Shown: positions 1-9,781, counted from the first letter of the stretch. The stretch is DNA of 64,000 bases from Mesorhizobium sp. CA8 (GCF_020164955.1 NZ_JAIUHG010000009.1:1-64000), one strand, 5' to 3'. Numbers and translations: made by a program. Notes: a model not told the origin generated them from the sequence alone.

Positions 1-117
1 CAGCCCTGTGCAGCTTCAGCCGATCCGACTGCATGGCAAACCTGCCAAGCAGGCGAGCCTTCTTGCCTTCAATCTTGACAGGGAACATGAGAGACTTCGA
101 GGTGCTGAGCGGGCGCG

Positions 118-1158
118 TCAGCTTTCGGCAGGGGTCAACATCGCCGCAACCAGCGAATCGAGCGTAACCTCGCCGACTGCGCTTCCGTGACCATCGACTA
201 TGTGCGCGATGCGGCAGCCGGTCGCTGTCATCGCTTTGACGGCATCCTCAAGTGAGGCGTCGCCCTCTATTGCGGGCCCGACGGGTGGACGCCCACTGAG
301 TTCACTCATGATCGAGGCGGCCTTCACCACCTTGCTGCGATTAACCTCGCGCACGAACCGGGCAATATAGTCATCGGCCGGCCGCAACATGATGTCTTGT
401 CCGGTGCCTTGCTGGAAGATCTGTCCATCTCGCAGAATGGCGATCCGGTCACCCAGGCGTAACGCCTCGTCAAGGTCGTGCGTTATGAAAACGATGGTCT
501 TTCTGATCTCTTTCTGGAGTTTGAGAAGCACAGTTTGCATATCGACCCGAATAAGGGGATCGAGCGCCGAGAAGGCTTCATCCATGAGCAGTATCGGCGC
601 ATCATTGGTCAGCGCTCGTGCCAAGCCGACACGCTGCTGCATGCCGCCAGACAGCTGATTTGGGTATCGATCCTCGAAGCCCTTCAGTCCGACGCGTTCA
701 ATCCAGCGCATCGCAGGCTCGAGCTGCCTTGCCCGGGTCAACCCTCGGATTTCGAGGCCGTAAACGACATTTTCGAGGACGTTTCTATGCGGCAGTAGCG
801 CAAACTTTTGGAACACCATGGCGGTCTAGTTGCGCCGAAACATGCGCAATTCAGCACTGTTCATCTTGACGACATCGGTTTCACCGACCAGCACTTGGCC
901 GGCGGTGGGGTCGATCAACCTGTTGATATGCCGGATGAGGGTCGATTTGCCGGAGCCGGACAGTCCCATGATGACCTGAACGGCCCCAGCTGACATATCG
1001 ATGTTGATATCCTTGAGACCAAGCACATGGCCATGCCGTTGGTTCAGTTCTGCCTTGCTCATCCCCTGCCTGACAGGTTCGATGAAGGCTGCCCCATTCG
1101 GGCCAAAAATCTTGTAGAGCGACCTGATTGAGATGGCGGCGCCGATCTTGTCAGCCAT
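118..1158 (-). pseudogene. Glycine betaine/proline ABC transporter ATPase, broken by an in-frame amber
   Basis: ProV/OpuAA-type ATPase of a quaternary-amine importer. The N-terminal part (826-1158) has Walker A GLSGSGKST and ends ...MFRRN; the C-terminal part (118-819) starts VFQKFALLPHRNV and carries signature LSGGMQQR, Walker B ILLMDEAFSALD, the switch His in VFITHDLDEA and a C-terminal CBS-like tail. The two parts are in the same frame, separated only by a TAG at 826-828 where this family normally has a Lys or Arg codon, so one substitution (for example AAG to TAG) explains the break. ATG at 1158 overlaps the permease stop by 8 nt, the usual translational coupling. The neighbouring proW- and proX-like genes are also broken, so decay is more likely than a sequencing error. 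Confidence 0.85.
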
Positions 1159-2032
1159 GACCGACCTCGCGGTGACGCTGAAGACGCCTGCCAAAGGCCT
1201 GGCTGATGCGATCAAAGATGATCGCGATGCCGACGATGGCCAAGCCGTTGAAAACGCCGAGTGTGAAGTACTGATTGGAAATGGCTCTCAACACTGGCTG
1301 ACCCAGTCCTTGGACCCCAATCATCGCCGCGATCACCACCATGGCGAGGGCCATCATGATGGTTTGATTGATGCCGGCCATGATGGTCGGCAGAGCGAGC
1401 GGCATCTGCACGTTCCTCAACTTTTGCCAATTGGAGGAGCCAAATGCGTCGGCGGCCTCCAGAACATGTCGACCAATCGGATTCCCAGATTTGTCAGCCG
1501 TATCATCGGCGGCACGGCATAGATAACCACGGCGATAAGTCCGGGAACCTTTGCTATTCGAGCAGCATGACGACAGGGATCATGTAGACGAAGCTTGGCA
1601 TCGTTTGCATCACGTCAAGCACCGGGTTCACTACCCGCTCAAATCGGTCCGAACGAGACATCCCTATTCCGATCGGAATGCCCACCACTATTGCGATGAC
1701 CGTGCAGACGAAGATCATTGAGATCGTCTTCATCGTGTCCTCCCACATTCCAAACAGCCCGATGACAACGAGCGTGGCGACGGAGCCGAACACCACTTTC
1801 CAACTGCGGCTGGCAAGCTAGGCAATCACGGCGATGACGAGGAGGAAAATCGGCCAGGGAGTGGCAAGCATCATTCGCTCGGAGTGAATCAAGAACGATT
1901 GAAGCGGGTCGAAGAACGATTCTATGCTGTCTCCATAGGCGCGCGTAAATCCGCGGAAACTCTCGTGACCGACTTCTTGAGAGCGGTAAGAAGCGCGTCG
2001 TTCAATGTCGGAAATTTTGAGAACCACTCCAT
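1151..2032 (-). pseudogene. Glycine betaine/proline ABC permease, multiply broken
   Basis: ProW-type inner-membrane permease of the decayed importer. Reading from ATG 2032 gives MEWFSKFPTLND, typical of this family, but the frame is lost around residue 25 (about 1960-1975). The next frame runs through YGDSIESFFDPL to FLLVIAVIA and hits TAG at 1818-1820 where relatives have Trp (TGG to TAG). The same frame continues LASRSWK...DVMQTMPSFVYMIPVVMLL and then loses one base near 1557-1560 (relatives continue with G-I-G-K-V-P). A further frame change near 1466 precedes VLEAADAFGSS...MPLALPTIMAGINQTIMM, the conserved EAA-loop region. At least three frameshifts and one nonsense codon make function implausible. 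Confidence 0.85.
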
Positions 2033-2117
2033 GGGTGCATCTCGCAATCCTAGTGCAGAAAGCGAGGGGAAACGGCGACGTCAGCCGCCGTTCCCCCAAA
2101 GGTGAGCTACAATAGTC

Positions 2118-2880
2118 CTAGAGAGAGGCCTTGACCTTTGCAGCGACCTCCGGCGACACCCACTTGGTCCAGACGTCCGGCTGCTCTTGCAGGAAGTGTT
2201 TGGCACCGCCCTCGCCGGTAGCTTGGTTGTCAGACATCCAGGCTAGCAATGCGTTGACCGTCGCATTGCGCCAATTGCGATGTTTCAGATACTCAATTGC
2301 CGGGCCGGCCCGATCAGCAAATTTTGTCGTGACGATCGTCTGAACCGAGTCCTTTGGCCATTCGTTCGGCTGGGCTCCGGGCAGTCAGCGACGGTATTGC
2401 AGCGTTTCCATTCCGCCTTCTCAAAAGGCGGGTCCTCGGGCGACGGAAACAGTTCCGGATGCTTCAGGGCGTCCTGAATGGTCTTGATGTCGGGATGCGC
2501 GTCGGCGACATATCTGGGAATGAACCAGCCCTGCACGGCTCCATCGCTCAAGGCCTCTCCAACGGAGACGATCTTCTTGTCGTTCAGTCCCCGGTTCACA
2601 AGCTCCGGCTGCAGATCGACCCACCTTCCGGCGCGATGTCCGGCTGGCCCTTTTCGATCATCGAGGTCAGAGTTGGTACTGTGTCACCTTGCACGACTTG
2701 CGCGTTGCAGCCATAGCCAGCACTCAAGATGATCTTGTCGATGTTAGCCAGAACCTCGGCTGATTGCCACGTCATGCTCGCGATCGTAACATCTCCGCAG
2801 CTGTCTTGCGCATAGGCGGCGCCTATGCTGAAAGCACTCGCCACGGTCGCGAATGCGATGGTTTTGTATAAACGAAGCAT
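2118..2880 (-). pseudogene. Glycine betaine/proline-type substrate-binding protein, broken
   Basis: OpuAC-family periplasmic binding protein relic. ATG 2880 starts a good signal peptide (MLRLYKTIAFATVASAF, cleavage near AYAQ) followed by DSCGDVTIASMTWQSAEV. One base is missing near 2625 (relatives read APEGWVDLQPEL). After SPEDP about 70 residues are absent compared with relatives, joining directly to FEKAEWKRCNTVADCPEP, and another base is lost near 2378. The last frame ends properly with NALLAWMSDNQATGEGG...VSPEVAAKVKASL at the stop at 2118. It is the first gene of the decayed operon; the full-length relative of this function in the window is at 6107-7066. Confidence 0.82.
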
Positions 2881-2973
2881 GTGTTTCTCTCCCTTGAACT
2901 TCGTTGCTGATCGAGACACGCCGGTCTGTGCCGGCTTGCGTTGAGGCCGCGATTTCCCAATCGCACGCCTTCC

Positions 2974-4086
2974 TCACCCGTCGTTGGTCGACGGCACATC
3001 TACCCGTCCGACCTTGCCAGCCAGAACGCGAAGCGACGCAATCCGATCAAGCATGCCTATGATTGCACCGTTTCGCTGAACCGCGAATGGGGTGTCGCCT
3101 TCAACAATAAGCGGGGCGAATTGTTGAACCGTTTCATCGTGATCTGTGGTTGGCGCTCCCGCGTCGACCTGGCCGGAATGAAGCAGCAGTCTTTCTGCTT
3201 GCACGACCTTCGCGGGAGCGATCGATTCAACGAACCTGGCGACATAATCATTGGCGGGATCCAGGACGAGGTCTTGCGGCGTCCCTATCTGCACAATCTC
3301 GCCATCCTTCATGATGGCAATCCGGTCGGCCATTCTGATTGCTTCATCGAGATCATGGGTGATGAAGACGATTGTCTTGGCAAGTTCGCCCTGGATACGC
3401 AGAACTTCTCCTTGTAGATCGCGCCGTATCAGGGGGTCTAGGGCGGAGAACGGCTCATCGAGAAGCCACAATTCGGGATCCAGAGCAAGCGAACGCGCGA
3501 TGCCGACCCTTTGTTGCTGGCCGCCGGACAGTTCGGATGGCCGGCGGTTCTCAAAGCCAGACAGTCCAACCATCTCGATCATCTGCATGGCGCGCTCGCG
3601 GCGCATGGTCTTTTGGCGGCGCTGCACCTCGAGCGGAAACTCGACGTTGCTGAGAACGGTCCGATTGGGCAGCAAGGCAAAGCTTTGAAAGACCATGCCC
3701 ATCCGGTTGCGACGAAGCTCGACGAGCTCGGTGTCAGGTATCCGCCGCAAATCCTTCTGGTCAAAGAAGAGATCGCCCGTGGTCGGCTCGATCAACCATG
3801 GCAAGCATCGCAGCAAGGTTGATTTTCCGGAGCCCGACAAGCCCATAATGACGAACACCTCGCCTCTCGCGACCTCGAAGGTGGCTGCCCGGCCCGCCGC
3901 AACCCAGCCCCGTTTAGCCAAGTGTTCGCGAGATAAAGTGGGCCCGTCCGCCGAGGCAAAGTCGCGGGGCGCCGCCCCATAGACCTTCCAAAGATTTCGT
4001 ACCGATAGCGCGCTCTGGTTCAGGGGTGTTGCTGGACGGTCCATAGCTGATTGCGATCGGGTGTTGTCGTTGAATCGTGCATTCAT
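2974..4086 (-). CDS. Glycine betaine/proline-type ABC transporter ATP-binding protein
   Basis: 370-residue ATPase that should energise the importer encoded by the next two genes. Visible motifs are Walker A GLSGSGKST, Q-loop MVFQSFALLPN, signature LSGGQQQRVGIA, Walker B LWLLDEPFSALD and H-loop FITHDLDEA; the N-terminal 60 residues and the C-terminal regulatory-type extension match ProV/OpuAA length. ATG 4086 sits 3 nt after the permease stop, so the two are almost certainly cotranslated. It is intact, in contrast to the paralogue at 118-1158. The exact substrate (glycine betaine, proline betaine, choline or carnitine) cannot be told from sequence alone. Confidence 0.92.
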   Translation of the reverse strand: MNARFNDNTRSQSAMDRPATPLNQSALSVRNLWKVYGAAPRDFASADGPTLSREHLAKRGWVAAGRAATFEVARGEVFVIMGLSGSGKSTLLRCLPWLIEPTTGDLFFDQKDLRRIPDTELVELRRNRMGMVFQSFALLPNRTVLSNVEFPLEVQRRQKTMRRERAMQMIEMVGLSGFENRRPSELSGGQQQRVGIARSLALDPELWLLDEPFSALDPLIRRDLQGEVLRIQGELAKTIVFITHDLDEAIRMADRIAIMKDGEIVQIGTPQDLVLDPANDYVARFVESIAPAKVVQAERLLLHSGQVDAGAPTTDHDETVQQFAPLIVEGDTPFAVQRNGAIIGMLDRIASLRVLAGKVGRVDVPSTNDG

Positions 4087-4089
4087 CAG

Positions 4090-6069
4090 CTACAACCTCA
4101 CTCCGACGCTTGCTGCGGCATTGCGCGCAGCTGCCCGCATAAGCGAATCGGCAGCCAACGCGATCGCAGCGACAGCGAGCCCGGCAACCATGCCGTCTCC
4201 AACCCGCATGCGTGAAAGGGCGATAAACACTTGCTGGCCAAGATCGCGCGTACCCACCAGGGCAGTGATGACGAGCATGGCGATTGCCATCATGACCGTC
4301 TGGTTGATGCCTAGCAGCAGGGTCGGAAATGCCTCCGGCAAACGAATCCAGCGTAAGGTCTGCGAGGGACTTGCTCCGCTCATCCGCGCTAGTTCGAGGC
4401 GGCTCTCGGACACATGCGCGAACGAATGCATGGCGTAACGAACCGCTGGCGCGACCGCATAGCTCGTGATCGCCAACACCGCAGAAAAGTCGCCGTTTCG
4501 AAACAGCATGACAGCTGGAAGGAGATAGACCAGGGTCGGGAGGGTTTGAAGCGTGTCCAGGAACAGTTCGGCACCTGGCCGCCAGGACTCATGGCGCGCG
4601 AACCAGTAGCCGACCGGAACGCCGATCAGCAACGACAAAACGGCACCAAGCGACACCAGATATACGGAAACCACGGCAGGCTGCCAGTAACCCGTCACAA
4701 CAACGAAGAAGCAAAGCCCAGCTACGAGTGCCCCGCAGCGAGGCCCGCCCAACCAGAGCCCCCATGCCGTCAGGAAGGTGACGACCAAGGACCACGGCAG
4801 GGCCAGAAGGAAATTCTTGGTTGGGTTCATGACGTTCAAAAGCGCGAAGGTCCTGATGCCATCCAGCACGTCGAACAGGTGGATGTTCATCCAGGTAACC
4901 AGTCCGTTCCACATTGGCGCAGTGGTCAAGTACGAATCTGCTGGCCAGGTCTGCAGTGCCGGGATCACCCATGTCGCCGCCAACGACAGGATCAGCAGAC
5001 TGATTGCGGTGCTTCGCTTAACGGGCCATCGCAAGGAACTTGTTGGCGACGCCGAGATCAGGTGCCGAGCCATCGCCTGGCAGAAGCGGTCAAGAATGAC
5101 AGCCAGCACGACGATCGCAAGTCCAGCCTCCAGAGCGTGACCAATGTCGAGCTTCCGCAGCATGGTAAGCACGACATAGCCAAGCCCGCCCGATCCAATC
5201 ATGGAGGCCACGATGACCATGTTCAGGCAAGCCATTACAGCCTGGTTGATGCCGATAACGATTATCGGCATTGCCAAGGGCAGCTTGATCTTCCAGTAGG
5301 TCTGGCTTCGGCTGGCCCCCGTCATGACGCCGAGTTCGAGAGCTTCTGTCGGGACTGACTTAAGCCCTAGAATGGTGGCATGCACCATTGGCGGAAGCGC
5401 GTAGATGACCGTTGCCGCGAAGGCCGCACTTGGTCCATATCCAAGGAAGAGCAGCGTCGGAACCAGATAGGCGAACACCGGCACCGTTTGCATGACATTC
5501 ATTGCGATCGCCACGGCTCGGTCGGTCGCACGGTTGTGCAACGCTGCGGTACCAATCGCCAGCCCCAGGATGATGGCCGCCACTGTCGAAATGAGAACGC
5601 TGGACAGTGTCATCATAGCGTCAGCCCAAAGGCCAAACGCTGCGACGTAGAGCAAGCCGAACGCCGCGGACAATCCCAGGCGCCAGCCGCCAAGTCGCCA
5701 ACCCAACGCGCCGCTGATGGCAAGCACGGTGAACCAGCCAAGGGGAGGGACGATCGTGACCACATTCTCGCCGAAGCCTGACCGCCAGCCCGTCGTCAGC
5801 AGCACGTTGAGCGCATTCATCGGCATATCGACGATCCGGGCAGTGGCGCGCGTGATCTGCGATATTTTGACTGGCCCCAGCATTGCCTCACGCGCTAGCC
5901 AGTTCAGGAAGTCGCCAAGCCACCTGGCCAGCGGGAGGACCAACTGATCTGGATAGTCGAGGCGGGCTTGCGGCAAAAAAGGATGCCAGGCGGGCATCGA
6001 GACTATCGCGAGGAGCATCAGCAGGGCGGTGCAGGCAAGGAATATCTGACGATGGCCAGCGCTCAGCAT
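4090..6069 (-). CDS. Fused double permease of a betaine-type ABC importer
   Basis: 659-residue inner-membrane protein made of two ProW-like permease domains in tandem. The first EAA-loop region is at about residues 215-285 (ALELGVMTGASRSQTYWKI, then IKLPLAMPIIVIGINQAVM), and the second at about 560-620 (ELARMSGASPSQTLRWIRL, then FPTLLLGINQTVMMAIAML). Single-domain ProW proteins are about 280-350 residues, so this is about twice the usual length and would supply both membrane halves from one chain. It lies between its binding protein (upstream) and ATPase (downstream) on the minus strand with 37 and 3 nt spacing. Fused permeases of this class are known in Rhizobiales; substrate is inferred only from family. 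Confidence 0.9.
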   Translation of the reverse strand: MLSAGHRQIFLACTALLMLLAIVSMPAWHPFLPQARLDYPDQLVLPLARWLGDFLNWLAREAMLGPVKISQITRATARIVDMPMNALNVLLTTGWRSGFGENVVTIVPPLGWFTVLAISGALGWRLGGWRLGLSAAFGLLYVAAFGLWADAMMTLSSVLISTVAAIILGLAIGTAALHNRATDRAVAIAMNVMQTVPVFAYLVPTLLFLGYGPSAAFAATVIYALPPMVHATILGLKSVPTEALELGVMTGASRSQTYWKIKLPLAMPIIVIGINQAVMACLNMVIVASMIGSGGLGYVVLTMLRKLDIGHALEAGLAIVVLAVILDRFCQAMARHLISASPTSSLRWPVKRSTAISLLILSLAATWVIPALQTWPADSYLTTAPMWNGLVTWMNIHLFDVLDGIRTFALLNVMNPTKNFLLALPWSLVVTFLTAWGLWLGGPRCGALVAGLCFFVVVTGYWQPAVVSVYLVSLGAVLSLLIGVPVGYWFARHESWRPGAELFLDTLQTLPTLVYLLPAVMLFRNGDFSAVLAITSYAVAPAVRYAMHSFAHVSESRLELARMSGASPSQTLRWIRLPEAFPTLLLGINQTVMMAIAMLVITALVGTRDLGQQVFIALSRMRVGDGMVAGLAVAAIALAADSLMRAAARNAAASVGVRL

Positions 6070-6106
6070 GGCCGGCCATCGTCGAATTTTATTGCGTCAA
6101 CCGTCT

Positions 6107-7066
6107 TCATTTCGCGCAGGACGTCCACTTCTGCCACGTCGGCTCGTTCTTGCCGATCCACTCGGCCGCAACGTCTTCTGCCTTCTTGCCATCGAGGTCG
6201 ACTTCAGCGGCCATCTCGCTGAGCGTCTTGCTGTCCATATCGTAGGACTTGATGAATTCGTAAGCACAAGGCCACTTCTTTTCCCCTTCGGCCCAGGCCA
6301 TCTTCTTGATCCAGCCTTCCGGTTTGCCGCAATCGTAAGCCTTGTCCTTGTTGATGCCCCAGGATGGATCCGAATAGCAGGCCGGCTCGTATTTAGGGAA
6401 TTGCACCCATTCGCCTTTGAACTTGGCGGGCACCCAATGGGGCGTGTAGACCCACAGCATGATCGGCGCCTTGCGCTCATACGCCGACTGCAACTCGGCA
6501 AACAGACTAGCTTCCGTGCCCGCGTTCACCACTTCGAATGGCAGACCAAGCGCCTGGACGCGCTCAACGTCGAAGCCACCCCAGTCGACCGGACCCGACA
6601 GGTAGCGTCCCTTGGGAGCGGTTTCCGGCGTCGAGAACGCCTCCGCGCACTTGGGATCCTTCAACGCCTTCCAATCGGGAAGACCAGGGCATTTCTCCTT
6701 CATGTAGATCGGATACCACCACTCCTCCTTCGCAGGGGCCGACAGCGAACCCATATCGAGGATTTTCCCGGTCGCCAGGGACTTCTCGAATGCCTCGCGT
6801 TGCGTAGTGGCCCAGGTCTCCATCCCGATGGTGAGATCGCCGTTTTCGAAGGCGGGATAACGTGCCGAGTCGTCCGCGGGGACGTATTGGATCGTATAGC
6901 CGAGTTTCTGAAGTAGCTGGCCTGCGATCTGTGCCTGGACCACGAAACTCGTCCAGTTGCCGATCATCATGTTTATGGTGTCGTTCGATTCAGGAACACT
7001 TGCCGTGTGTGCGCTGGTTGAGGCGATCGCAAGCCCGAAGGCCAGAAGCGGAGCATAAGGACGCAT
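6107..7066 (-). CDS. Betaine-type ABC transporter substrate-binding protein
   Basis: 319-residue OpuAC-family periplasmic protein, first gene of the intact importer. The N-terminus MRPYAPLLAFGLAIASTSAHTA is a signal peptide. The mature part begins with the family pattern MMIGNWTSFVVQAQIAGQLL and contains Trp-rich segments (METWATTQRE, PVDWGGF, WVYTPHWVP), consistent with the aromatic box that holds a trimethylammonium group in this family. ATG 7066 has GGGAG about 9 nt upstream. Four cysteines in the C-terminal half could form disulfides. Substrate choice among betaines is unresolved. Confidence 0.9.
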   Translation of the reverse strand: MRPYAPLLAFGLAIASTSAHTASVPESNDTINMMIGNWTSFVVQAQIAGQLLQKLGYTIQYVPADDSARYPAFENGDLTIGMETWATTQREAFEKSLATGKILDMGSLSAPAKEEWWYPIYMKEKCPGLPDWKALKDPKCAEAFSTPETAPKGRYLSGPVDWGGFDVERVQALGLPFEVVNAGTEASLFAELQSAYERKAPIMLWVYTPHWVPAKFKGEWVQFPKYEPACYSDPSWGINKDKAYDCGKPEGWIKKMAWAEGEKKWPCAYEFIKSYDMDSKTLSEMAAEVDLDGKKAEDVAAEWIGKNEPTWQKWTSCAK

Positions 7067-7111
7067 TTCAGTTCTCCCATTAGTAATCCGGACAAAGTGG
7101 TTGTCTCGTCG

Positions 7112-7911
7112 TTACCCCTTTGCAAACCACCCATTGTCGACATAAAACGCCGAGCCGTTGATGAAGCTCGCTGCGTCGGACGCCAGGAATAGTGCCGCGC
7201 GCGCCACTTCATCCGGCTCGCAAAGACGGCCTTGTACGCCGGCTAGATCCGCTTCCGCCCATTTCTGGCCAAGGTGATCCAGTTCATCGACCTCGCGCAG
7301 GCCGTGCGCGGTCTTGACGAAGCCCGGCATGACACAATTGGCGCGAATGCCGCGGTCCCGATATTCCGTCGCGATCGACCGGGCGAGTTGGAGCACCGCC
7401 CCCTTGGTCATGCAGTATAACGCCTCAAAGGCAAATCCCTTCTCGCCGCCTATCGAAGATGTAATCACGATAGAGCCGCCGCCATGTTTCAGCATGCGGC
7501 GGACCACCTGCGTGCAAACCAGGAAGGCCGACCGGACATTGATGTTCATGAGCCTGTCGCAGTCTTCCTCCGTGGTCTCGTGGAATGGTCGAACAATGAT
7601 CGTGCCGGCATGATTGAACAGCGTGTGGATCTGGCCGAACTCGCGGTAGATCGCCTGCAGCGCATTTTCCACGTCGACGCTCTTCGAAACATCCGCGCGA
7701 AGGAACCTCGCCCGTCCGCCTTCGTCGTTGATGTCGCGAGCCAGGTTCTCTCCAGCGGCGTGTCCAGGATCGCGACCGCCGCACCTTCACTTGCAAAGAG
7801 CCTCGAGGCCGCTGCCCCCATACCTCCAGCGCCTCCGGTAACAATGACGGTTCGGCCGGCAAAAGTTCTCCCGGTTGCGACGTGCCGTAGCGCTTCCGCC
7901 TTGTTCAGCAT
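7112..7911 (-). pseudogene. SDR-family oxidoreductase, frameshifted
   Basis: Classical short-chain dehydrogenase. ATG 7911 follows AGGGA at 6 nt spacing and starts MLNKAEALRHV; the NAD(P)-binding motif TGGAGGMG is present. The frame is lost by one base near 7750, right after LDTPLE; the next frame continues NLARDINDEG...FNHAG, catalytic Ser in ITSSIG, YCMTK (Tyr and Lys of the YxxxK site) and the C-terminal SFINGSAFYVDNGWFAKG. Apart from the one missing base the gene is complete, so a sequencing error or a recent mutation are both possible. It is divergent from the binding protein at 8141. A second SDR of the same general type at 48580 has the same kind of lesion. Confidence 0.78.
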
Positions 7912-7932
7912 GCATTCCCTCTTAAAATGCGA

Positions 7933-7957
7933 TAATGGTACAGGATATAGACCATTA
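7933..7957. promoter_or_regulatory. Inverted repeat in the divergent SDR/binding-protein intergenic region
   Basis: TAATGGT at 7933-7939 and ACCATTA at 7951-7957 form 7-bp perfect arms with an 11-nt spacer. It lies 22 nt upstream of the SDR start and about 185 nt upstream of the binding-protein start at 8141. TGGT/ACCA half-sites occur in GntR-family operators, but the spacer here is longer than the FadR standard, so the cognate regulator is unknown. Confidence 0.4.
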
Positions 7958-8140
7958 GGACTTTCAATGTCCATCCCGTATAATCTCCATCACGATGAGG
8001 TCTTCGGATGAAGAAGGTTCGCGTGCTCCCGCGGCCCGTGTCGGCTTTGGACAAAATTTAGGCGGAAACCTTCAAAGCCACGCCTCTGGACTGTTTGACG
8101 CTCGCCCAAACGAATGGGCAATAAAGCCCTGGAGGAGAAC

Positions 8141-9709
8141 ATGAGCGAATTTCAAACAGACGGTTCGTGGCTGATTAACCGGCGGTCAGTGGTCAAACTG
8201 GGGGCCGCATCACTTGCAGCGTCGATGGTCGGCTTGCCGAAGTCCGCTCGTGCCGAACCCGAGAAAGGAGGCCATCTGCGCTTTGGCCTGCCACACGGCT
8301 CATCGGCCGATTCCCTTGATCCGGGAAAGATCGACAACGGGTTCTTGTTTGCTTTGGTCTATGCCGTTTTCAACAACCTCGTCGAGATTGACCCCGATGG
8401 CAAGGCGATCGGTGAACTGGCCGAAAGCTTCGAATCCGATGCGACGGCGAAAATTTGGACCTTCAAGATCCGCCCGGGTGTCGAGTTTCATGATGGCAAA
8501 CCACTGAGCGTTGAGGACGTCGTCGCGTCCATCAACTTCCACAGAGGACCCAATACCAGCTCAGCGATGGCACCGTTGCTTGCAGATGTAGCCGACGTGA
8601 AGGCGGACGGCAGCGACAAAGTCGTAATGACGCTGTCGAGCGGCAACGTCGAGCTGCCCGGAGTGCTGGCCAGTCAAGGCTTCTTCATCAAGCAAGCCAA
8701 GGATGGAAAGATCGACGTAGCCTCGACCGTAGGTACTGGCGCCTACAAGCTGGAAAAGTTCGAGCCGGGGGTGATGGCCACGGGTGTGCGCAACGAACGC
8801 TACTGGAAGCAGGGGCGGGGGCATGCCGATCGGATGACGCTGCAGACCATATTGGACGCAGCGGCTCGCACAAATGCACTGCAGACAGGTGAAGTCGATG
8901 TCATTGACGGGGTCGATCTGAAGACCATCGGCCTCCTGAAGCGCAACCAGAAGATTCGAATTGATCGGGTAAAGGGTAATCTTCACTACACCTTTGCCAT
9001 GTTTACGGATGCTGCTCCATTCAAGGACAACAATGTTCGGATGGCGCTGAAATTCGGCGTGGATCGTCAGCAGCTCATCGACAACGTTCTCTCCGGATAT
9101 GGCTCGCTCGGCAACGACCATCCGATCGGCGAGGCCTATCCCGAAAAGGCTGCCTCACTGGAACAGCGCAACTACGACCCTGACAAGTCCAAGTGGCATC
9201 TCAAACAGGCCGGGCTCAATCAGCTGGACGTCTCGCTAAGCGCTGCTGACGCGGCTTTCACCGGCGCGGTCGACGCTGCCACGCTGTATTCGGAGAGCGC
9301 CAAGAAAGCGGGCATCAACATCAACGTTATACGCGAGCCCAATGATGGCTATTGGTCGAATGTGTGGATGGTGAAGCCGTTCTCAGCCGTTTTTTGGGGT
9401 GGTCTCGCGACGGCCGGCGCACAGCTTGAGCTTGCTTATGCCGCGAGCGCGGCATGGAACGACACGCATTGGAAAAACGGCAAGTTCAACCAGTTGCTGA
9501 GTGCATCGAAAACCGAGCTCGATACCGCCAAGCGCGTCAACCTGTTCTCGGAAATGCAGCAACTGATCCGTGACGACGGGGGAGCGGTGGTTCCGATGTT
9601 CGCCGATCTCGTCCTGGCGAGTTCCACCAAGGTCAACCACGGCAAGCTTGGCAGCCTTATCGGCATCGACAATTATCGGTTCGTCGAGCGCTGGTGGGTC
9701 GAACCCTAG
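8141..9709 (+). CDS. Family-5 (dipeptide/opine-type) ABC substrate-binding protein
   Basis: About 522-residue extracytoplasmic solute-binding protein of the DppA/OppA family (SBP_bac_5). ATG 8141 is chosen because GGAGG lies 5 nt upstream; an earlier in-frame ATG at 8114 lacks this. The leader contains a Tat motif (RRSVVKLGAASLAASMVG) before ARAEPEKGG. Family features include the LRFGLPHG start of the mature domain, the WTFKIRPGVEFHDGKPL segment and a C-terminal RWWVEP. No permease or ATPase is adjacent, so it is an orphan; it closely resembles the binding protein at 24972-26531 (shared VDLKTIGLLKR segment) and may feed that transporter. A relic of a third family member is at 32822. Confidence 0.88.
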   Translation: MSEFQTDGSWLINRRSVVKLGAASLAASMVGLPKSARAEPEKGGHLRFGLPHGSSADSLDPGKIDNGFLFALVYAVFNNLVEIDPDGKAIGELAESFESDATAKIWTFKIRPGVEFHDGKPLSVEDVVASINFHRGPNTSSAMAPLLADVADVKADGSDKVVMTLSSGNVELPGVLASQGFFIKQAKDGKIDVASTVGTGAYKLEKFEPGVMATGVRNERYWKQGRGHADRMTLQTILDAAARTNALQTGEVDVIDGVDLKTIGLLKRNQKIRIDRVKGNLHYTFAMFTDAAPFKDNNVRMALKFGVDRQQLIDNVLSGYGSLGNDHPIGEAYPEKAASLEQRNYDPDKSKWHLKQAGLNQLDVSLSAADAAFTGAVDAATLYSESAKKAGININVIREPNDGYWSNVWMVKPFSAVFWGGLATAGAQLELAYAASAAWNDTHWKNGKFNQLLSASKTELDTAKRVNLFSEMQQLIRDDGGAVVPMFADLVLASSTKVNHGKLGSLIGIDNYRFVERWWVEP

Positions 9710-9731
9710 ACCGGGAAGAACCGGTAGCAGA

Positions 9732-9759
9732 TAGGAGCCTTCGCGTAGCGGGGCTCCTA
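9732..9759. terminator. Bidirectional hairpin between convergent genes
   Basis: TAGGAGCC (9732-9739) pairs with GGCTCCTA (9752-9759); within the loop CGC (9742-9744) can pair with GCG (9748-9750). It lies between the binding-protein stop at 9709 and the convergent P450 stop at 9782. There is no clear T-run, so it may act as an RNA-stabilising hairpin rather than a strict Rho-independent terminator. Confidence 0.5.
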
Positions 9760-9781
9760 CTCATCGTTCCTGCGCGTTTGG

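Noticed and set aside
1..88. Minus-strand open frame from ATG at 88 to the window edge (MFPVKIEGKKARLL start).
   Set aside because: Only 29 codons are visible, with no strong ribosome-binding site and no recognisable family, so it is not claimed as a gene.
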